The notes: generated by a model from the letters alone, not told the origin. A stretch of DNA of 64,000 bases from Georgenia subflava (GCF_009193155.1 NZ_VUKD01000001.1:1364001-1428000); one strand, 5' to 3'; shown: positions 8,747-18,397, counted from the first letter of the stretch. Numbers and translations are program-made.

Positions 8747-9880
8747 TCACCGCAGCCAGCCGGCGAGCTCGGTGGCCCAGTAGGTCAGCACGAAGTCGGC
8801 GCCGGCGCGCTGGATCCCGAGCACCGACTCCTCGACCGCGCGGCGCCGGTCGATCCAGCCGTTCGCGGCGGCGGCCTCGATCATCGCGTACTCCCCGGAG
8901 ACCTGGTACGCGGCCACCGGCACCGGCGACGCGGCCGCCACGTCGGCCAGCACGTCGAGGTAGCTCATCGCGGGCTTGACCATGACGACGTCGGCACCCT
9001 CGGCGAGGTCGAGCGTGGCCTCGCGCAGCCCCTCGCGCCGGTTGGCCGGATCCATCTGGTAGGTCTTGCGGTCCCCGGTGAGCGTCGACTCCACGGCGTC
9101 GCGGAACGGGCCGTAGAAGGCGGAGGCGTACTTGGCGGAGTAGGCCAGCACCGCGGTGTCCGTCCAGCCGTCGGCGTCGAGCGCCTCGCGCACGGCGGCG
9201 ACCTGGCCGTCCATCATCCCGCTCAGCCCGAGCATCGGGGCGCCGGTGGCCGCCTGCGCGAGGGCCATCTCCTGGTAGCGGACCAGCGTGGTGTCGTTGT
9301 CCACCCGGCCGGCGGCGTCGAGCACCCCGCAGTGGCCGTGGTCGGTGAACTCGTCGAGGCACAGGTCAGACATGACGACGACGGCGTCCCCGACCTCCTC
9401 GACGAGTGCGCGCAGGCCGACGTTGAGGATGCCGTCGGGGTCGGTGGCGCCGCTGCCCACGGCGTCACGCTCGGCGGGGACGCCGAAGAGCATCAGCCCG
9501 CCGACGCCCGCCTCGGCCGCCTCGACGGCGGCGTGGCGCAGCGTGTCCAGGGTGTGCTGTACGACGCCGGGCATCGAGCCCAGCGCCACCGGCTCGCTCG
9601 CGCCCCCCTTGACGAACATCGGCAGCACCAGGTCGGCCGGGTGCGTGCGGTGCTCGGCGACCAGGCGTCGGGTCGCGGCGGTAGAGCGCAGGCGCCGCGG
9701 ACGTGCGGCAGGTGCCGGCGCTGTCGCAGGCCGGGGACCGGCTGCCGGCGCTGTCGCCGGGCGCGTACTGGGCGCCGGCGTTGTCGTCGGGCGCGTACCG
9801 GGCGCCGGCGTCGTCGCCGGGTGTGCGCCCGGTGTCGGCGTCGTCGTCGGGCGTGCGCCTGGTGCTGGGGTGGTGCTCAT
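8747..9880 (-). CDS. hemB: Delta-aminolevulinic acid dehydratase (porphobilinogen synthase) with repeat extension
   Basis: 377 residues from the ATG at 9880, which overlaps the hemD stop by 4 nt. It condenses two 5-aminolevulinates to porphobilinogen. Schiff-base lysines are Lys250 ([12 protein letters not shown]) and Lys302 ([10 protein letters not shown]); metal-site residues lie in [15 protein letters not shown] (171-185). The catalytic domain starts near residue 61. Residues 3-60 are six copies of a 10-residue unit close to [10 protein letters not shown], encoded by a 30-bp tandem repeat, which HemB enzymes normally lack. The reading frame stays open upstream through hemD in another frame, but the ATGA overlap and the domain layout support this start. 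Confidence 0.95.
   Translation of the reverse strand: MSTTPAPGARPTTTPTPGAHPATTPAPGTRPTTTPAPSTRPATAPAAGPRPATAPAPAARPRRLRSTAATRRLVAEHRTHPADLVLPMFVKGGASEPVALGSMPGVVQHTLDTLRHAAVEAAEAGVGGLMLFGVPAERDAVGSGATDPDGILNVGLRALVEEVGDAVVVMSDLCLDEFTDHGHCGVLDAAGRVDNDTTLVRYQEMALAQAATGAPMLGLSGMMDGQVAAVREALDADGWTDTAVLAYSAKYASAFYGPFRDAVESTLTGDRKTYQMDPANRREGLREATLDLAEGADVVMVKPAMSYLDVLADVAAASPVPVAAYQVSGEYAMIEAAAANGWIDRRRAVEESVLGIQRAGADFVLTYWATELAGWLR
9705..9874 (-). repeat. 30-bp tandem repeat encoding the HemB N-terminal extension
   Basis: About six 30-bp units (plus strand, close to GGGCGCCGGCGTCGTCGCCG...) with scattered substitutions. They encode successive decapeptides TTPAPGxRPx in HemB. The period is a multiple of three, so copy-number change would not break the frame. 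It is one of several short tandem arrays in the window, the others mostly intergenic. Confidence 0.8.
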
Positions 9881-10671
9881 CGCTGCTGCTCCGTCTCGTC
9901 GCGGGCCAGGGCGTCGACGACGGCGGCCGCGAGCCCGGTGGGGGTCTGTTCGGTGGCGACGGCGTGCACGGTCAGGCCGGCCGCCGCGGCCGCGGCGGCC
10001 GTCGAGCCGCCGATCGCGCACAGGCGCACCTTCGGCGTCGGGGGACCGTAGAGGTCGACGAACGCGGCCACGGTGCTCCCGGAGGTGAGGACGACGGCGT
10101 CGATCTGGTCCGCCGCGAGCGCCCGTGCGACCGCCGGGTCCGGCTCGCTCGCCGGAAGGGTGCGATAGGCGACGACGTCGTCCACGAGCCAGCCCCGCTC
10201 GCGCAGGCCGGTGGCCAGGGTCGGCGCGGCGAGCACCGACCGCGGCAGCAGCACGATGCCGCCGTGCGGCGCCGGTGGCCAGACCGCCGCGAGTGCCGCG
10301 GCCGACGACTCGGGCCCGGGCGGCATCAGGGCGACCGGGACCCCCGCCTGCTCGACCGCCGTCGCCGTGGCGGGCCCGACGGCGGCCACCGGCGTGTTCC
10401 CGACCAGCGCCGCCAGGGTGGACCCGAGGTGCCGTGCGCGGCCGACCAGCACCTGCACGGTGGTGGCGGAGGTGACCGCCAGCCAGGAGTGGGCACCCTC
10501 GCCGAGCGCCGTCAGGGCCTCGTCCAGGCCTGTCGCGGGCTCCACGACGGGGTGCGTCACCAGCGCGGTGGGCAGCACGTCCGCGCCCGTGGCACGCACG
10601 GCTGCCACGATGGGGTCGTCGGGTCGCATGCGCGGCACGAGGACCCGGCGGCCGGTCAGCGCCGGGCTCAT
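9877..10671 (-). CDS. hemD: Uroporphyrinogen-III synthase
   Basis: 264 residues. The enzyme cyclises hydroxymethylbilane with inversion of ring D. This family is poorly conserved; recognition rests on the start (GRRVLVPR...[27 protein letters not shown]), the two-lobed alternation of [14 protein letters not shown] (about 70-83) and [19 protein letters not shown] (about 195-213), and the [19 protein letters not shown] segment. Position between hemC and hemB, with 4-nt overlaps on both sides, makes the call firm. An unfused HemD, as opposed to a HemD-CobA fusion, suits an organism with a dedicated haem operon. Confidence 0.93.
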   Translation of the reverse strand: MSPALTGRRVLVPRMRPDDPIVAAVRATGADVLPTALVTHPVVEPATGLDEALTALGEGAHSWLAVTSATTVQVLVGRARHLGSTLAALVGNTPVAAVGPATATAVEQAGVPVALMPPGPESSAAALAAVWPPAPHGGIVLLPRSVLAAPTLATGLRERGWLVDDVVAYRTLPASEPDPAVARALAADQIDAVVLTSGSTVAAFVDLYGPPTPKVRLCAIGGSTAAAAAAAGLTVHAVATEQTPTGLAAAVVDALARDETEQQR

Positions 10672-11744
10672 GCCGAGCGGTAGGGCCGCGGGGCCGGGCC
10701 GACGGTGCCGCCCTCCTCGGCCCGGGACGGCTCCGCCGCGGGCAGTCCCGCGATCTCGGCCGCACCGTCGGCGAGCAGCTGCTCGGCCAGCCCGACCCCG
10801 AGGTCGACGGCCAGCGTGAGCGCGACGTCCTGCGCCTTCGCCGTGCCGCGGGCGATCACCGTGGCCCGCTCCGGGTGTCCCGGCAGCTCGACGCCCCGGC
10901 TGCGCCGCAGCTCGCGCGACCCGTCAGGGGCGAAGACCCCGACGCTCAGCTCGAGCACGGACGTGCCGTCGTCGCCGGTGCCGAGGCGGGCGTGGGCGCC
11001 GACGGGCGCGGCGCAGCCGGCCTCCAGCGTGCGCAGCACGGCTCGCTCCGCCAGCACGGCGAGGCGGGTGGGGACGTGGTCGATCTGGCGCAGGGGGTCG
11101 CCGAGCGCATCCTCGCGCAGGTCCTCGGTCCGGCACTCCACCGCGAGGGCGCCCTGGCCCGGGGCAGGCAGCATGACGTCCGTGTCGAGCGCGTCCGTCA
11201 CCCGCTCGAGCAGCCCCAGCCGGTCCAGCCCCGCCCGGGCGAGGACGACGGCGTCGAGGTCGGTCCCGACCCGGGCCAGGCGGGTGCCGACGTTCCCTCG
11301 GATGTCGACCACGGTCAGGTCCGGGCGGGCGAGGCGGAGCTGGGCGGCGCGCCGGGGAGAGCCCGTGCCGACCCGGGCGCCGTCGGGCAGCTCGGCGAGG
11401 GTCAGGCCGTCACGGGCGCACAGCACGTCCCGGTGGTCGGCCCGTCCGGGCAGCGCGCCGATGCTCAGCCCCGGGGTCGGTGCGGTGGGCAGGTCCTTGA
11501 GCGAGTGCACGGCGATATCGCACTCGCCGGCCAGGAGGGCCTCACGCAGCGCCGCGGCGAAGACGCCGGTGCCGCCGAGGCTCGCGAGGGAGGCGGTGGA
11601 TCTGTCACCCTCGGTCCGGATGCGCACCAGCTCGACCTCGCGGCCGGTCGCTGCGGTGAGCGATCTCGCGACCGTCGTCGACTGGGTGAGGGCGAGATCG
11701 CTGCCGCGGGTCCCGAGGCGCAGGGGAGGTGTCGACGAGCTCAC
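10668..11744 (-). CDS. hemC: Hydroxymethylbilane synthase (porphobilinogen deaminase)
   Basis: 358 residues from the GTG at 11744 (protein begins [19 protein letters not shown]). The frame continues to an ATG at 11810, but family members begin just ahead of LRLGTRGS and the extra codons lie in AT-richer, palindrome-rich DNA, so the GTG start is preferred. Polymerises four porphobilinogens. Motifs: [13 protein letters not shown] substrate site, [11 protein letters not shown] and [13 protein letters not shown] with the cysteine that carries the dipyrromethane cofactor. Overlaps hemD by 4 nt. First gene of hemC-hemD-hemB. Confidence 0.95.
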   Translation of the reverse strand: MSSSTPPLRLGTRGSDLALTQSTTVARSLTAATGREVELVRIRTEGDRSTASLASLGGTGVFAAALREALLAGECDIAVHSLKDLPTAPTPGLSIGALPGRADHRDVLCARDGLTLAELPDGARVGTGSPRRAAQLRLARPDLTVVDIRGNVGTRLARVGTDLDAVVLARAGLDRLGLLERVTDALDTDVMLPAPGQGALAVECRTEDLREDALGDPLRQIDHVPTRLAVLAERAVLRTLEAGCAAPVGAHARLGTGDDGTSVLELSVGVFAPDGSRELRRSRGVELPGHPERATVIARGTAKAQDVALTLAVDLGVGLAEQLLADGAAEIAGLPAAEPSRAEEGGTVGPAPRPYRSA

Positions 11745-11905
11745 CGAGACAGTCTGCGCACCGCCGGAGGAATTGTCGAGACGGCTTTGACGACAATGCG
11801 TCAGCATCATTGTCGTGACGATCTGTCAGATAACGTCCTGACGGTTCGTCAGAATAATTCCTGCCGGGCCGAACAATGCGGTTCGCGTCGTCGACGCCGC
11901 GATTC
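11745..11905 (-). promoter_or_regulatory. Palindrome-rich promoter region of hemC-hemD-hemB
   Basis: The stretch upstream of hemC is clearly less GC-rich than its surroundings and full of dyads. On the minus strand ACGACAAT and ATTGTCGT are inverted around 11 nt, with a third CGACAAT half-site downstream, and CTGACG-AAC-CGTCAG forms a perfect 15-bp dyad. Further CGTCAG/CTGACG and GAAGAATCG copies flank these. This is probably promoter and operator DNA for the operon. The regulator is unknown; it does not look like a DtxR box. Confidence 0.6.
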
Positions 11906-12036
11906 TTCGCCGATTCTTCTGACCGGGACGACCGGTGGGTCCGCCTCGTCGTCGTGCGCCGTGGGCGTGCGTGCCGGTCACCCTCGTGACGGCACCGTAC
12001 GGGCGGGTGACGGCGCCGCTCGTGGGGGTGTGGTCC

Positions 12037-13407
12037 TCATCTCGTCAGCCGGCCGGCGACGGCGTGCGCGTGGGGGACCACGGAGGCCAGGCCGGTCCCG
12101 GCGACCCACGTGCCGGTGACCGTGAGACCCGGGAGGGTGGCGGTGCGCCCGACGAGCTCGGCGACGGAAGCGCGGTGCTCCGGCGTCGCCGGCGCGAGGG
12201 CACCCTCGCGCCGGACGACCCGCGCGTCGAGCACCTCCTCGATCTCGGCGCCGAGCAGCAGGCGCGCATCGGCCAGCGCGTCGTCGACCCCGATCTCCTC
12301 GGCCGGCGCGCCGGGCCGGCCGTACGACAGCCGCAGCACGTGCTCACCGGGCCGTACCGTCGCCGCCAGCCACGGCCACTTGGCCGAGGCATGCGTCAGC
12401 GCCTTGGCCCGTACGACGGGGTCCCCGGGCGCCACGAGCAGGCCCGCGCCCCGGGGCGCGCCGTCGAGCGCGGGGGCCCGGACCACGAGCGTGACATGGG
12501 TGATGGTGCTGCCGGCCGGCAGGCTGAGGTCGGTGCCGGTGAGGATCCCGCCGAGCAGGTCGAGCGCCGCGCGGGCCGGCGTCGCCAGGACCAGCCGGGG
12601 CGCCCGCACGGACGTCCCCTCGTCGACCTCGGCCTCCCAGCCGTCGGCCAGCCGTCGCAGGCGGGTGACCCGCCGACCGGTGCGGATCTCGGCCCCGGCC
12701 GCCTCGATCGCCGTCGCGAGGGCACGCGGCAGCTGCAGCAGCCCGCCGGTGGTGGTCGCCACGGCCGGCCCGGGCGGGGCGAGCGCCCGTATCGCTCGCA
12801 CGGCGCCGGCGAGCGAGCCCTGCGCGGCCAGGGCGGCGCGCAGTCCCGGGGCGACGGCGTCCACCGCCAGGTCCGCCGGGTCCGCCGCGTGGATCCCGCC
12901 GGCGACCGGACGGACGAGCCGGTCCAGGACCGCCTCGCCCATGCGGGCACGCACCAGGGACGCCAGGTCGGCCGCGTCGGCGCCGACCGTGGCGTCGAGC
13001 TCGGCGTCCTGGGCGGCGCGGGCGACGCCGGCGTCGCCGAGCACCTCCCGCAGCTGCGGGGCGAGGGGGTCGGCGGGGATGCCCAGGACGCTCTCGGCGG
13101 GCACGGGGAACGTGCGCCCGGCGGCCCAGACCCACGACCCCGCCGCCGGTACCTCGACGCGCAGGCCGAGCGCCTCGGCCAGCTCGCGCACCTCACGTCG
13201 GCGCACCGCGAACCCCTCGGCGCCGAGGTCGATCTCGTAACCACCCACGGCGCCGCCGGTGACGAGGCCGCCGACGGCGCCGGAGGCCTCGAGCAGCACG
13301 GGCCGCAGCCCGGCCTCGGTCAGTGCCCGGGCGGCGACGAGCCCTGCGATCCCGCCACCGACGACGACGGCGTCCGCGAGCTCCGCCGGCGTGGCGGACG
13401 CCGTCAC
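12037..13407 (-). CDS. cgoX: Coproporphyrinogen III oxidase (HemG/HemY type)
   Basis: 456 residues from a GTG at 13407 overlapping the hemE stop (GTGA). FAD-dependent oxidation of coproporphyrinogen III to coproporphyrin III, feeding the ferrochelatase of the coproporphyrin-dependent pathway. Seen: the dinucleotide motif VVVGGGIAGLVAARAL at about 14-29, an E near the end of the second strand (VLLEASGAVGG), and the C-terminal FAD segment TWVAGTGLASVVPHAHAVAG. The family was long annotated as protoporphyrinogen oxidase; chdC and cpfC in the same locus favour the coproporphyrin role. The frame stays open far upstream through hemE, but that part is a shadow. Confidence 0.93.
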   Translation of the reverse strand: MTASATPAELADAVVVGGGIAGLVAARALTEAGLRPVLLEASGAVGGLVTGGAVGGYEIDLGAEGFAVRRREVRELAEALGLRVEVPAAGSWVWAAGRTFPVPAESVLGIPADPLAPQLREVLGDAGVARAAQDAELDATVGADAADLASLVRARMGEAVLDRLVRPVAGGIHAADPADLAVDAVAPGLRAALAAQGSLAGAVRAIRALAPPGPAVATTTGGLLQLPRALATAIEAAGAEIRTGRRVTRLRRLADGWEAEVDEGTSVRAPRLVLATPARAALDLLGGILTGTDLSLPAGSTITHVTLVVRAPALDGAPRGAGLLVAPGDPVVRAKALTHASAKWPWLAATVRPGEHVLRLSYGRPGAPAEEIGVDDALADARLLLGAEIEEVLDARVVRREGALAPATPEHRASVAELVGRTATLPGLTVTGTWVAGTGLASVVPHAHAVAGRLTR

Positions 13408-14477
13408 AGCGAGTGGACGAGCTCGACGACGCGCGTGAGGACCTCCGGCTCGGCCGACGGCGGCACGCCGTGCCCGAGGTTCACCACGTGCGCCGGGGCC
13501 GCCCGGCCACGGTCGACGACGTCGCGCACGTGCGCCTCCAGCACGGGCCACGGCGCCGCCAGCAGCGCCGGGTCGATGTTGCCCTGCAGCGGCGTGGTGC
13601 CGCCGAGGCGCCTGTTCGCCTCGTCCAGCCCGAGCCGGTGGTCCACCCCGACCACGTCGGCGCCGACGTCGCGCATGGCCACGAGCAGCTCGGACGTGCC
13701 CGTGCCGAAGTGCACCCGCGGAACCTCTGTCCCGTCCAGGTGTGCGAGGGCGCGGGCGCTGAACGGGGCGGCGTGCGAGGAGTAGTCCGCCAGGCCGAGC
13801 GAGCCGGCCCAGGAGTCGAAGAGCTGGACGGCCCGGGCGCCTGCCCCCACCTGCGCACGCAGGAACTCCCCGCTCAGGTCGGCGGTCCAGCGCATCAGCC
13901 GCCGCCACGTGGCCGGGTCGGCGTGCATGAGGGTGCGGGCGGCCAGGTGGTCCCGGGACGGGCGGCCCTCCACCAGGTAGGCCGCGATCGTGAAGGGCGC
14001 GCCGGCGAAGCCGATGAGCGGCGTGCGCTCGCCGAGCTCGGCCACCACCAGCCGGACGGCCTCGACGACGGCGGAGGGGTCGCCCGGGCGGTGGGCGATC
14101 AGCCGGTCCACGTCGCCGGCCGTGCGCACCGGCTCGGCGACGACCGGACCGACGCCGGGCACGATCTCGACGTCGACCCCGGCCAGGCGCAGCGGCACGA
14201 CGATGTCGGAGAAGAGGATCGCCGCGTCGACGCCGTGGCGCCGCACCGGCTGCAGGGTGATCTCGGCCGCCAGGTCGGGGCGCAGGCAGGAGTCGAGCAT
14301 CCCGACGCCCTCGCGCAGCGCCCGGTACTCCGGCAGGGACCGCCCGGCCTGTCGCATGAACCACACCGGGAGGCGTTCGGGGCGTCGCCCGGAGAATGCC
14401 TGGATCAGCGCAGGGACTGACATTTCCGTGGGTGCGGCCGGGGTGGTGGAGGTATTTGTCACGAGGCCATTGTGCAT
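13404..14477 (-). CDS. hemE: Uroporphyrinogen decarboxylase
   Basis: 357 residues from ATG 14477; an in-frame GTG at 14462 is an alternative start. Decarboxylates uroporphyrinogen III to coproporphyrinogen III. The signature RLPVWFMRQAGRSLPEYR lies at about 35-52, followed by ILFSDIVVPLRLAGVDV, the catalytic-Asp segment, and the late GNIDPALLAAP and NLGHGVPPSAEPEVL motifs. It diverges from hemA with only about 20 nt between the start codons, so both promoters must overlap the opposite gene's 5' end or one transcript is leaderless. Couples to cgoX by a 4-nt overlap. Confidence 0.97.
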   Translation of the reverse strand: MHNGLVTNTSTTPAAPTEMSVPALIQAFSGRRPERLPVWFMRQAGRSLPEYRALREGVGMLDSCLRPDLAAEITLQPVRRHGVDAAILFSDIVVPLRLAGVDVEIVPGVGPVVAEPVRTAGDVDRLIAHRPGDPSAVVEAVRLVVAELGERTPLIGFAGAPFTIAAYLVEGRPSRDHLAARTLMHADPATWRRLMRWTADLSGEFLRAQVGAGARAVQLFDSWAGSLGLADYSSHAAPFSARALAHLDGTEVPRVHFGTGTSELLVAMRDVGADVVGVDHRLGLDEANRRLGGTTPLQGNIDPALLAAPWPVLEAHVRDVVDRGRAAPAHVVNLGHGVPPSAEPEVLTRVVELVHSL

Positions 14478-14497
14478 GGTGCGCCGAAGAATGGTTC

Positions 14498-16102
14498 ATG
14501 ATGGTTGCCGTGGTGCTCCTGATGCTCTCTGCGAATCACCACGACCTGGACCTCGCCGACATCGAACGGCTGAGCACCGGCGCCCGTGACGTCGGCAGCC
14601 AGGTCGTGGCGGAGCACCCTGCCCTGCGCGGCGCCGTCGTCCTCGCGACGTGCAACCGCTTCGAGCTCTATCTCGACGCCGGGGACGACGGTTCGGTCCT
14701 CGAGACCGCCCCCGCTGTGGCCGCCGCGCACCGCGTCGTCGCCCGGGCGAGCGGCACCGACCCCGCCGAGGTCGCCAGACTCATGCGCACCACGGCCGGC
14801 GAGCAGGCCGTCGCGCACCTGTTCGAGGTGACCGCAGGGCTCGACGCGATGGTGGTGGGCGAGCGGGAGATCACCGGGCAGGTGCGTCGGGCCCTGGCCA
14901 CGGCGCGTGCGGAGGGACTGACGTCGCCCCTGCTGGAGCAGACCCTCCAGCATGCTGCCCGGACCTCACGCCAGGTCGCGGTCGAGACGGACCTGGCGAG
15001 GGCCGGGCGGTCGGTGGTCTCGGTCGCGCTGGACCTGGCCGGCGCCCGCCTCGCCGCGCTGGGCTGCGAGCGCGACGACGCCACCCGCGCCCACGAGTCC
15101 GCCGCCGACTCCGTCCCGCCGTCGAGCTGGGCGGGTCGTCGGACCCTGCTGCTGGGGACCGGCTCCTACGCCGGCGCGTCGCTGGCCGCTCTGCGCCGGC
15201 GCGGCGCGACCGACGTCGTCGTCTGGTCGGCCTCCGGACGTGCCGAGGGCTTCGCCGCCGGCCACGGCATCGAGACCGCCGACGCCGACCTCGCCGTCGC
15301 GCTCGGGCGCGCCGACCTGGTGGTGACCTGCCGGGGGACCGGCACGCCGGTGCTCGACGTCGCCACAGTCGCCGCGGCCGTGGCGGACCGCGCCGAGCCC
15401 CTCGTGATCGTCGACCTCGCGCTGCACCACGACGTCGAGCCGGCCGTGGCCGAGCTGCCGGGCGTGCTGCTGGTGGACCTGCCCACCGTCCGTGCCCACG
15501 CCCCGCAGACCACGGCAGACGAGGTCGAGCGGGCCCGGGCGATCGTCGCCGACGGCGTCCGCGCGCTCTCCGGGGCCACCGCCGAGCGGCAGATGGACGC
15601 CGCCGTCGTCGCGCTGCGGGCCAAGGTGTCCGACGCGCTGACCGCCGAGCTCGATCGGCTGCCGGCCGAGGGGGCAGTGCCCGCCGACCGGGCCGCCCAG
15701 GCGCTGCGCCGCCTCGCCGCCCGGCTGCTGCACGAGCCGACGGTCCGGGCCCGCTCCGCCGGGCGGGAGGGCCGCACCGCGGAGCATCTGCAGGCCCTCG
15801 AGGTGGCTCTCGGGCTGCACATTCCGTCGCCGGACTCCGATCTCGACCCCGGCGCCGCGCCGGCCGACGACGCGCCCGCCGGCGCCGCGCGTCAGGACGA
15901 CGCGCCCGCCGGTGCCGTGCGTCAGGACGACGCATCCGCCGGCGCCGTGGCGGCCGACGTCGTGCCCCCCGGCGCGCCGGCCGTCAGCGTGGCCGCCGGC
16001 CCAGCACTGCCCCACAGCGCCGGCCCAGCACTGCCCCACAGCGCCGCCCCGGCGGCCCCGCTCCCGGCCTCGCGGCCGGCCGAACCAGAACGAGCAAGAT
16101 GA
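14498..16102 (+). CDS. hemA: Glutamyl-tRNA reductase with repeat-rich C-terminal tail
   Basis: 534 residues from the ATG at 14498 (ATG 14501 and GTG 14510/14513 are possible). First committed step: reduces glutamyl-tRNA to glutamate-1-semialdehyde with NADPH. Catalytic Cys in [24 protein letters not shown] follows; the nucleotide-binding fold starts at [16 protein letters not shown]. The start ([17 protein letters not shown]) is of the variant type common in Micrococcales. After the last conserved helix ([14 protein letters not shown]) comes about 85 residues of low-complexity tail: DDAPAGA(A/V)RQ repeats, then AGPALPHS twice, encoded by short tandem DNA repeats. Overlaps cpfC by 4 nt. Confidence 0.95.
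   Translation: MMVAVVLLMLSANHHDLDLADIERLSTGARDVGSQVVAEHPALRGAVVLATCNRFELYLDAGDDGSVLETAPAVAAAHRVVARASGTDPAEVARLMRTTAGEQAVAHLFEVTAGLDAMVVGEREITGQVRRALATARAEGLTSPLLEQTLQHAARTSRQVAVETDLARAGRSVVSVALDLAGARLAALGCERDDATRAHESAADSVPPSSWAGRRTLLLGTGSYAGASLAALRRRGATDVVVWSASGRAEGFAAGHGIETADADLAVALGRADLVVTCRGTGTPVLDVATVAAAVADRAEPLVIVDLALHHDVEPAVAELPGVLLVDLPTVRAHAPQTTADEVERARAIVADGVRALSGATAERQMDAAVVALRAKVSDALTAELDRLPAEGAVPADRAAQALRRLAARLLHEPTVRARSAGREGRTAEHLQALEVALGLHIPSPDSDLDPGAAPADDAPAGAARQDDAPAGAVRQDDASAGAVAADVVPPGAPAVSVAAGPALPHSAGPALPHSAAPAAPLPASRPAEPERAR
15850..16055 (+). repeat. Short tandem repeats encoding the HemA C-terminal tail
   Basis: Three near copies of a ~36-bp unit ending GCGTCAGGACGACGC (about 15860-15945), then about two and a half copies of a ~24-bp unit beginning CCAGCACTGCCCCACAGCGC (about 16000-16045). 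Both periods keep the hemA frame. They lie at the extreme 3' end of the gene, where other genes in this window carry repeats just after the stop codon. Confidence 0.75.
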
Positions 16103-17220
16103 CCAGTCTCACCCCGTACGACGCTGTCCTCCTCCTCTCCTTCGGTGGCCCCGAGGCGCCCGAGGACGTCGTGCCGTTCCTGCGCAACGTCACCGCCGGC
16201 CGAGGCATCCCGGACGCCCGCCTGGAGGAGGTCGGTGAGCACTACTACGCCTTCGGCGGCAAGAGCCCGATCAACGACCAGAACCGCGCCCTGCTCGCCG
16301 CCCTGCGCACCGATATGGACTCCCGGGGGATCGACGTGCCGGTGGTGTGGGGCAACCGCAACTGGGACCCGTACCTCACCGACGTCCTACGTGACCTGCA
16401 CGACGACGGCGCCCGCCGCGTGCTGACGGTCGTCACCAGCGCCTACGCCTCGTACTCCGGGTGCCGGCAGTACCGCGAGAACATCGCCGAGGCGCTCGCG
16501 ACGCTCGCGGCCGAGGGACGCGACCTCGAGGTGGACAAGGTCCGCCCGTACTACAACCACCCCGGGTTCGTGGCCGCCAACGTCGACGCCGTCGTCGCCG
16601 CCTACCGTCGGCTGGCGACCGCCCGGCCCGGCGACGCGCCGCTGGTCCTCGTCACGCACTCGATCCCCACCGCCATGGAGACGGCCTCGGGCGCCCAGGC
16701 GCCGGGCGGTGCGACCTACAGCGCGCAGCACCTCGACGTCGGCGCCCTGATCGCGGCGGAGGCCGGCCGGCGGCTCGGGCACGAGCTGACCTGGCAGCTG
16801 ACGTACTGCTCCCGCTCCGGCAACCCCGCCACGCCGTGGCTCGAGCCCGACGTCAACGACGCCCTCGCCGAGCTGCACCGCGGCGGCACCGCCGCGGTGG
16901 TGCTCGCCCCGATCGGCTTCGTCTCGGACCACATGGAGGTCATCTACGACCTCGACACCGAGGCGCGGGCCACCGCCGAGGACCTGGGCATGGCCATGGA
17001 GCGGGCCGCGACGGTCGGCACCGCGCCGGCCTTCGTCTCCGCGCTCGTCGACCTGTTCGTCGAGCGGGCCGGCACCGAGCGGGGTGAGGACCCGGTGCGC
17101 CCGGCCGTCGGCGCCGTCGGCCCGTGGCACGACGTCTGCCCGCCCGGGTGCTGCCTGCTGCGTGACGGCGAGGAGTCGACGGTGCCGGCCGCCTGCGAGC
17201 TCACGCCCGCCGTGCCCTGA
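16099..17220 (+). CDS. cpfC: Coproporphyrin ferrochelatase
   Basis: 373 residues, ATG overlapping the hemA stop (ATGA). Inserts Fe(II) into coproporphyrin III. The invariant His187 is in [11 protein letters not shown] and the conserved Glu280 in [13 protein letters not shown]; the start [12 protein letters not shown] is typical. Cysteines Cys122 (YSGCRQY) and Cys347, Cys351, Cys352 (CPPGCC) near the end could bind the [2Fe-2S] cluster known from some actinobacterial ferrochelatases; that is an inference from position. Next in line is chdC after 28 nt, completing the coproporphyrin-dependent route in one transcript. Confidence 0.95.
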   Translation: MTSLTPYDAVLLLSFGGPEAPEDVVPFLRNVTAGRGIPDARLEEVGEHYYAFGGKSPINDQNRALLAALRTDMDSRGIDVPVVWGNRNWDPYLTDVLRDLHDDGARRVLTVVTSAYASYSGCRQYRENIAEALATLAAEGRDLEVDKVRPYYNHPGFVAANVDAVVAAYRRLATARPGDAPLVLVTHSIPTAMETASGAQAPGGATYSAQHLDVGALIAAEAGRRLGHELTWQLTYCSRSGNPATPWLEPDVNDALAELHRGGTAAVVLAPIGFVSDHMEVIYDLDTEARATAEDLGMAMERAATVGTAPAFVSALVDLFVERAGTERGEDPVRPAVGAVGPWHDVCPPGCCLLRDGEESTVPAACELTPAVP

Positions 17221-17248
17221 CCACCACCGCCACCAGCCCGGAGGAACC

Positions 17249-17971
17249 ATGAGCCAGACCAGCCCTGCCCGCATCGGCGAGGGTGCCGACACCGAGCGCA
17301 TCAACACCGAGATCCGCTACACGATGTGGTCGGTGCTCGCGACGGCGGCACCGCTGCCCGGTGACGCCGAGGCCCGGGCGGAGCTCGTCGCGGCCGCTCA
17401 GGAGGCGGTCGCCGGCTCCGGCGTGGTCGTGCGCGGCTGGTACGACGTCGCCGGGCTCCGTGCCGACGCAGACCTCATGGTCTGGTGGCACGCGGCGACC
17501 GTCGAGGAGGTGCAGGACGCCTACCACCGGCTCCGTGCCGCCGACCTCGGTGCCTTCCTCGAGCCGGTGTGGTCCGTCACCGCCCTGCACCGGCCGTCCG
17601 AGTTCAACAAGCGGCACGTGCCCGCCTTCCTGGCCGGGGAGGAACCGGGCGACTACCTCTGCGTCTACCCGTTCGTCCGCTCCTACGAGTGGTACCTGCT
17701 GCCGCCCGAGGAGCGCTCGGCGATGCTGCGCGAGCACGGCATGGCGGCCCGGGACTACCCGGACGTGCGCGCCAACACCGTCTCCGCGTTCGCGCTGGGC
17801 GACTACGAGTGGATCCTGGCCTTCGAGGCCGCCGAGCTGCACCGCATCGTCGACGTCATGCGCGAGCTGCGGGCCGTCGGGGCCCGGCGTCACGTGCGCG
17901 AGGAGATCCCGTTCTTCACCGGGCCCCGCGTCGAGCTGGCCGAGTGGGCGGAGCGTCAGCCGCGGGCGTGA
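17249..17971 (+). CDS. chdC: Coproheme decarboxylase
   Basis: 240 residues from the ATG at 17249, preceded by GGAGGA at good spacing. Peroxide-dependent conversion of coproheme to haem b, the last step of the pathway (formerly HemQ). His163 in [13 protein letters not shown] is the likely proximal haem ligand and Tyr140 in [14 protein letters not shown] the likely catalytic tyrosine; YTMWSVL near residue 24 opens the first ferredoxin-like half. The TGA stop falls inside the first unit of a 34-bp tandem repeat that continues downstream. Confidence 0.95.
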   Translation: MSQTSPARIGEGADTERINTEIRYTMWSVLATAAPLPGDAEARAELVAAAQEAVAGSGVVVRGWYDVAGLRADADLMVWWHAATVEEVQDAYHRLRAADLGAFLEPVWSVTALHRPSEFNKRHVPAFLAGEEPGDYLCVYPFVRSYEWYLLPPEERSAMLREHGMAARDYPDVRANTVSAFALGDYEWILAFEAAELHRIVDVMRELRAVGARRHVREEIPFFTGPRVELAEWAERQPRA

Positions 17972-18170
17972 GCGGCGCCTGCCCGGGTGTCGGTCGGCGG
18001 GCGTGAGCGGGACCTGCCCGGGCGTCGATCGAGGGCGTGAGCGGCGCCTGCCGGGGCGTCGGCCGGGGGCGTGAGCGGGACCTGCCCGGGCGTGGATCGA
18101 GGGCGTGAGCGGCGCCTGCCCGGGTGTCGGTCGCGGCCGTGAGCCGCACCCGTCCGAGCGTCAGCCGTGC
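17966..18170 (+). repeat. 34-bp tandem repeat beginning in the last codons of chdC
   Basis: Units start with GCGTGAGCGG at 17966, 18001, 18035, 18069 and 18103, and degenerately at 18137, so the period is 34-35 bp. The third-to-fourth pentamers alternate between GCGCC and GACCT in successive copies, suggesting the array grew by duplicating a two-unit block. The first unit contains the chdC stop codon (TGA). Decayed copies appear to continue to about 18230. No reading frame or RNA gene is supported. Confidence 0.9.
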
Positions 18171-18281
18171 CCCGTAAGCCGTACTCGCCCGGAGCGTCGA
18201 CGCCGGCCCCGGTCCGGGACCGGCTGAGCGGCCGCGCGAGGCTGGGACAGCCGTGCACCAGCGCACTTTCGCTGCTGATCT

Positions 18282-18297
18282 GGTCGCTATAGCGACC
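18282..18297. repeat. Perfect 16-bp palindrome, first copy of a palindromic element
   Basis: GGTCGCTATAGCGACC is fully self-complementary and is preceded by GCTGATCT. The same core, GCTGATnTGGTCGnnnTAGCGACC, recurs about 120 bp downstream in a longer hairpin. It lies in the 478-nt gap between chdC and the convergent kinase-like gene. The rest of that gap outside the 34-bp repeats and the two palindromes shows nothing I recognise. Confidence 0.75.
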
Positions 18298-18397
18298 GGA
18301 ATGGCAGTCAAGTTGCCGTCGGAGCCTGGCCGCCGCGCGTGACTGGTGCAGGCGGGCCCCGGCCCGCAGCGGCGCACGAGGCAGAGCGCTTCCACTC

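Noticed and set aside
13408-14499. Extension of the cgoX reading frame to a single 820-residue protein
   Set aside because: The upstream part is the reverse-frame shadow of hemE (same strand, other frame), rich in Arg/Gly/Pro, with no domain; the GTGA overlap at 13404-13407 marks the real start.
17966-18230. Possible CRISPR array
   Set aside because: The units are directly adjacent with no unique spacers, drift continuously and have no cas genes nearby.
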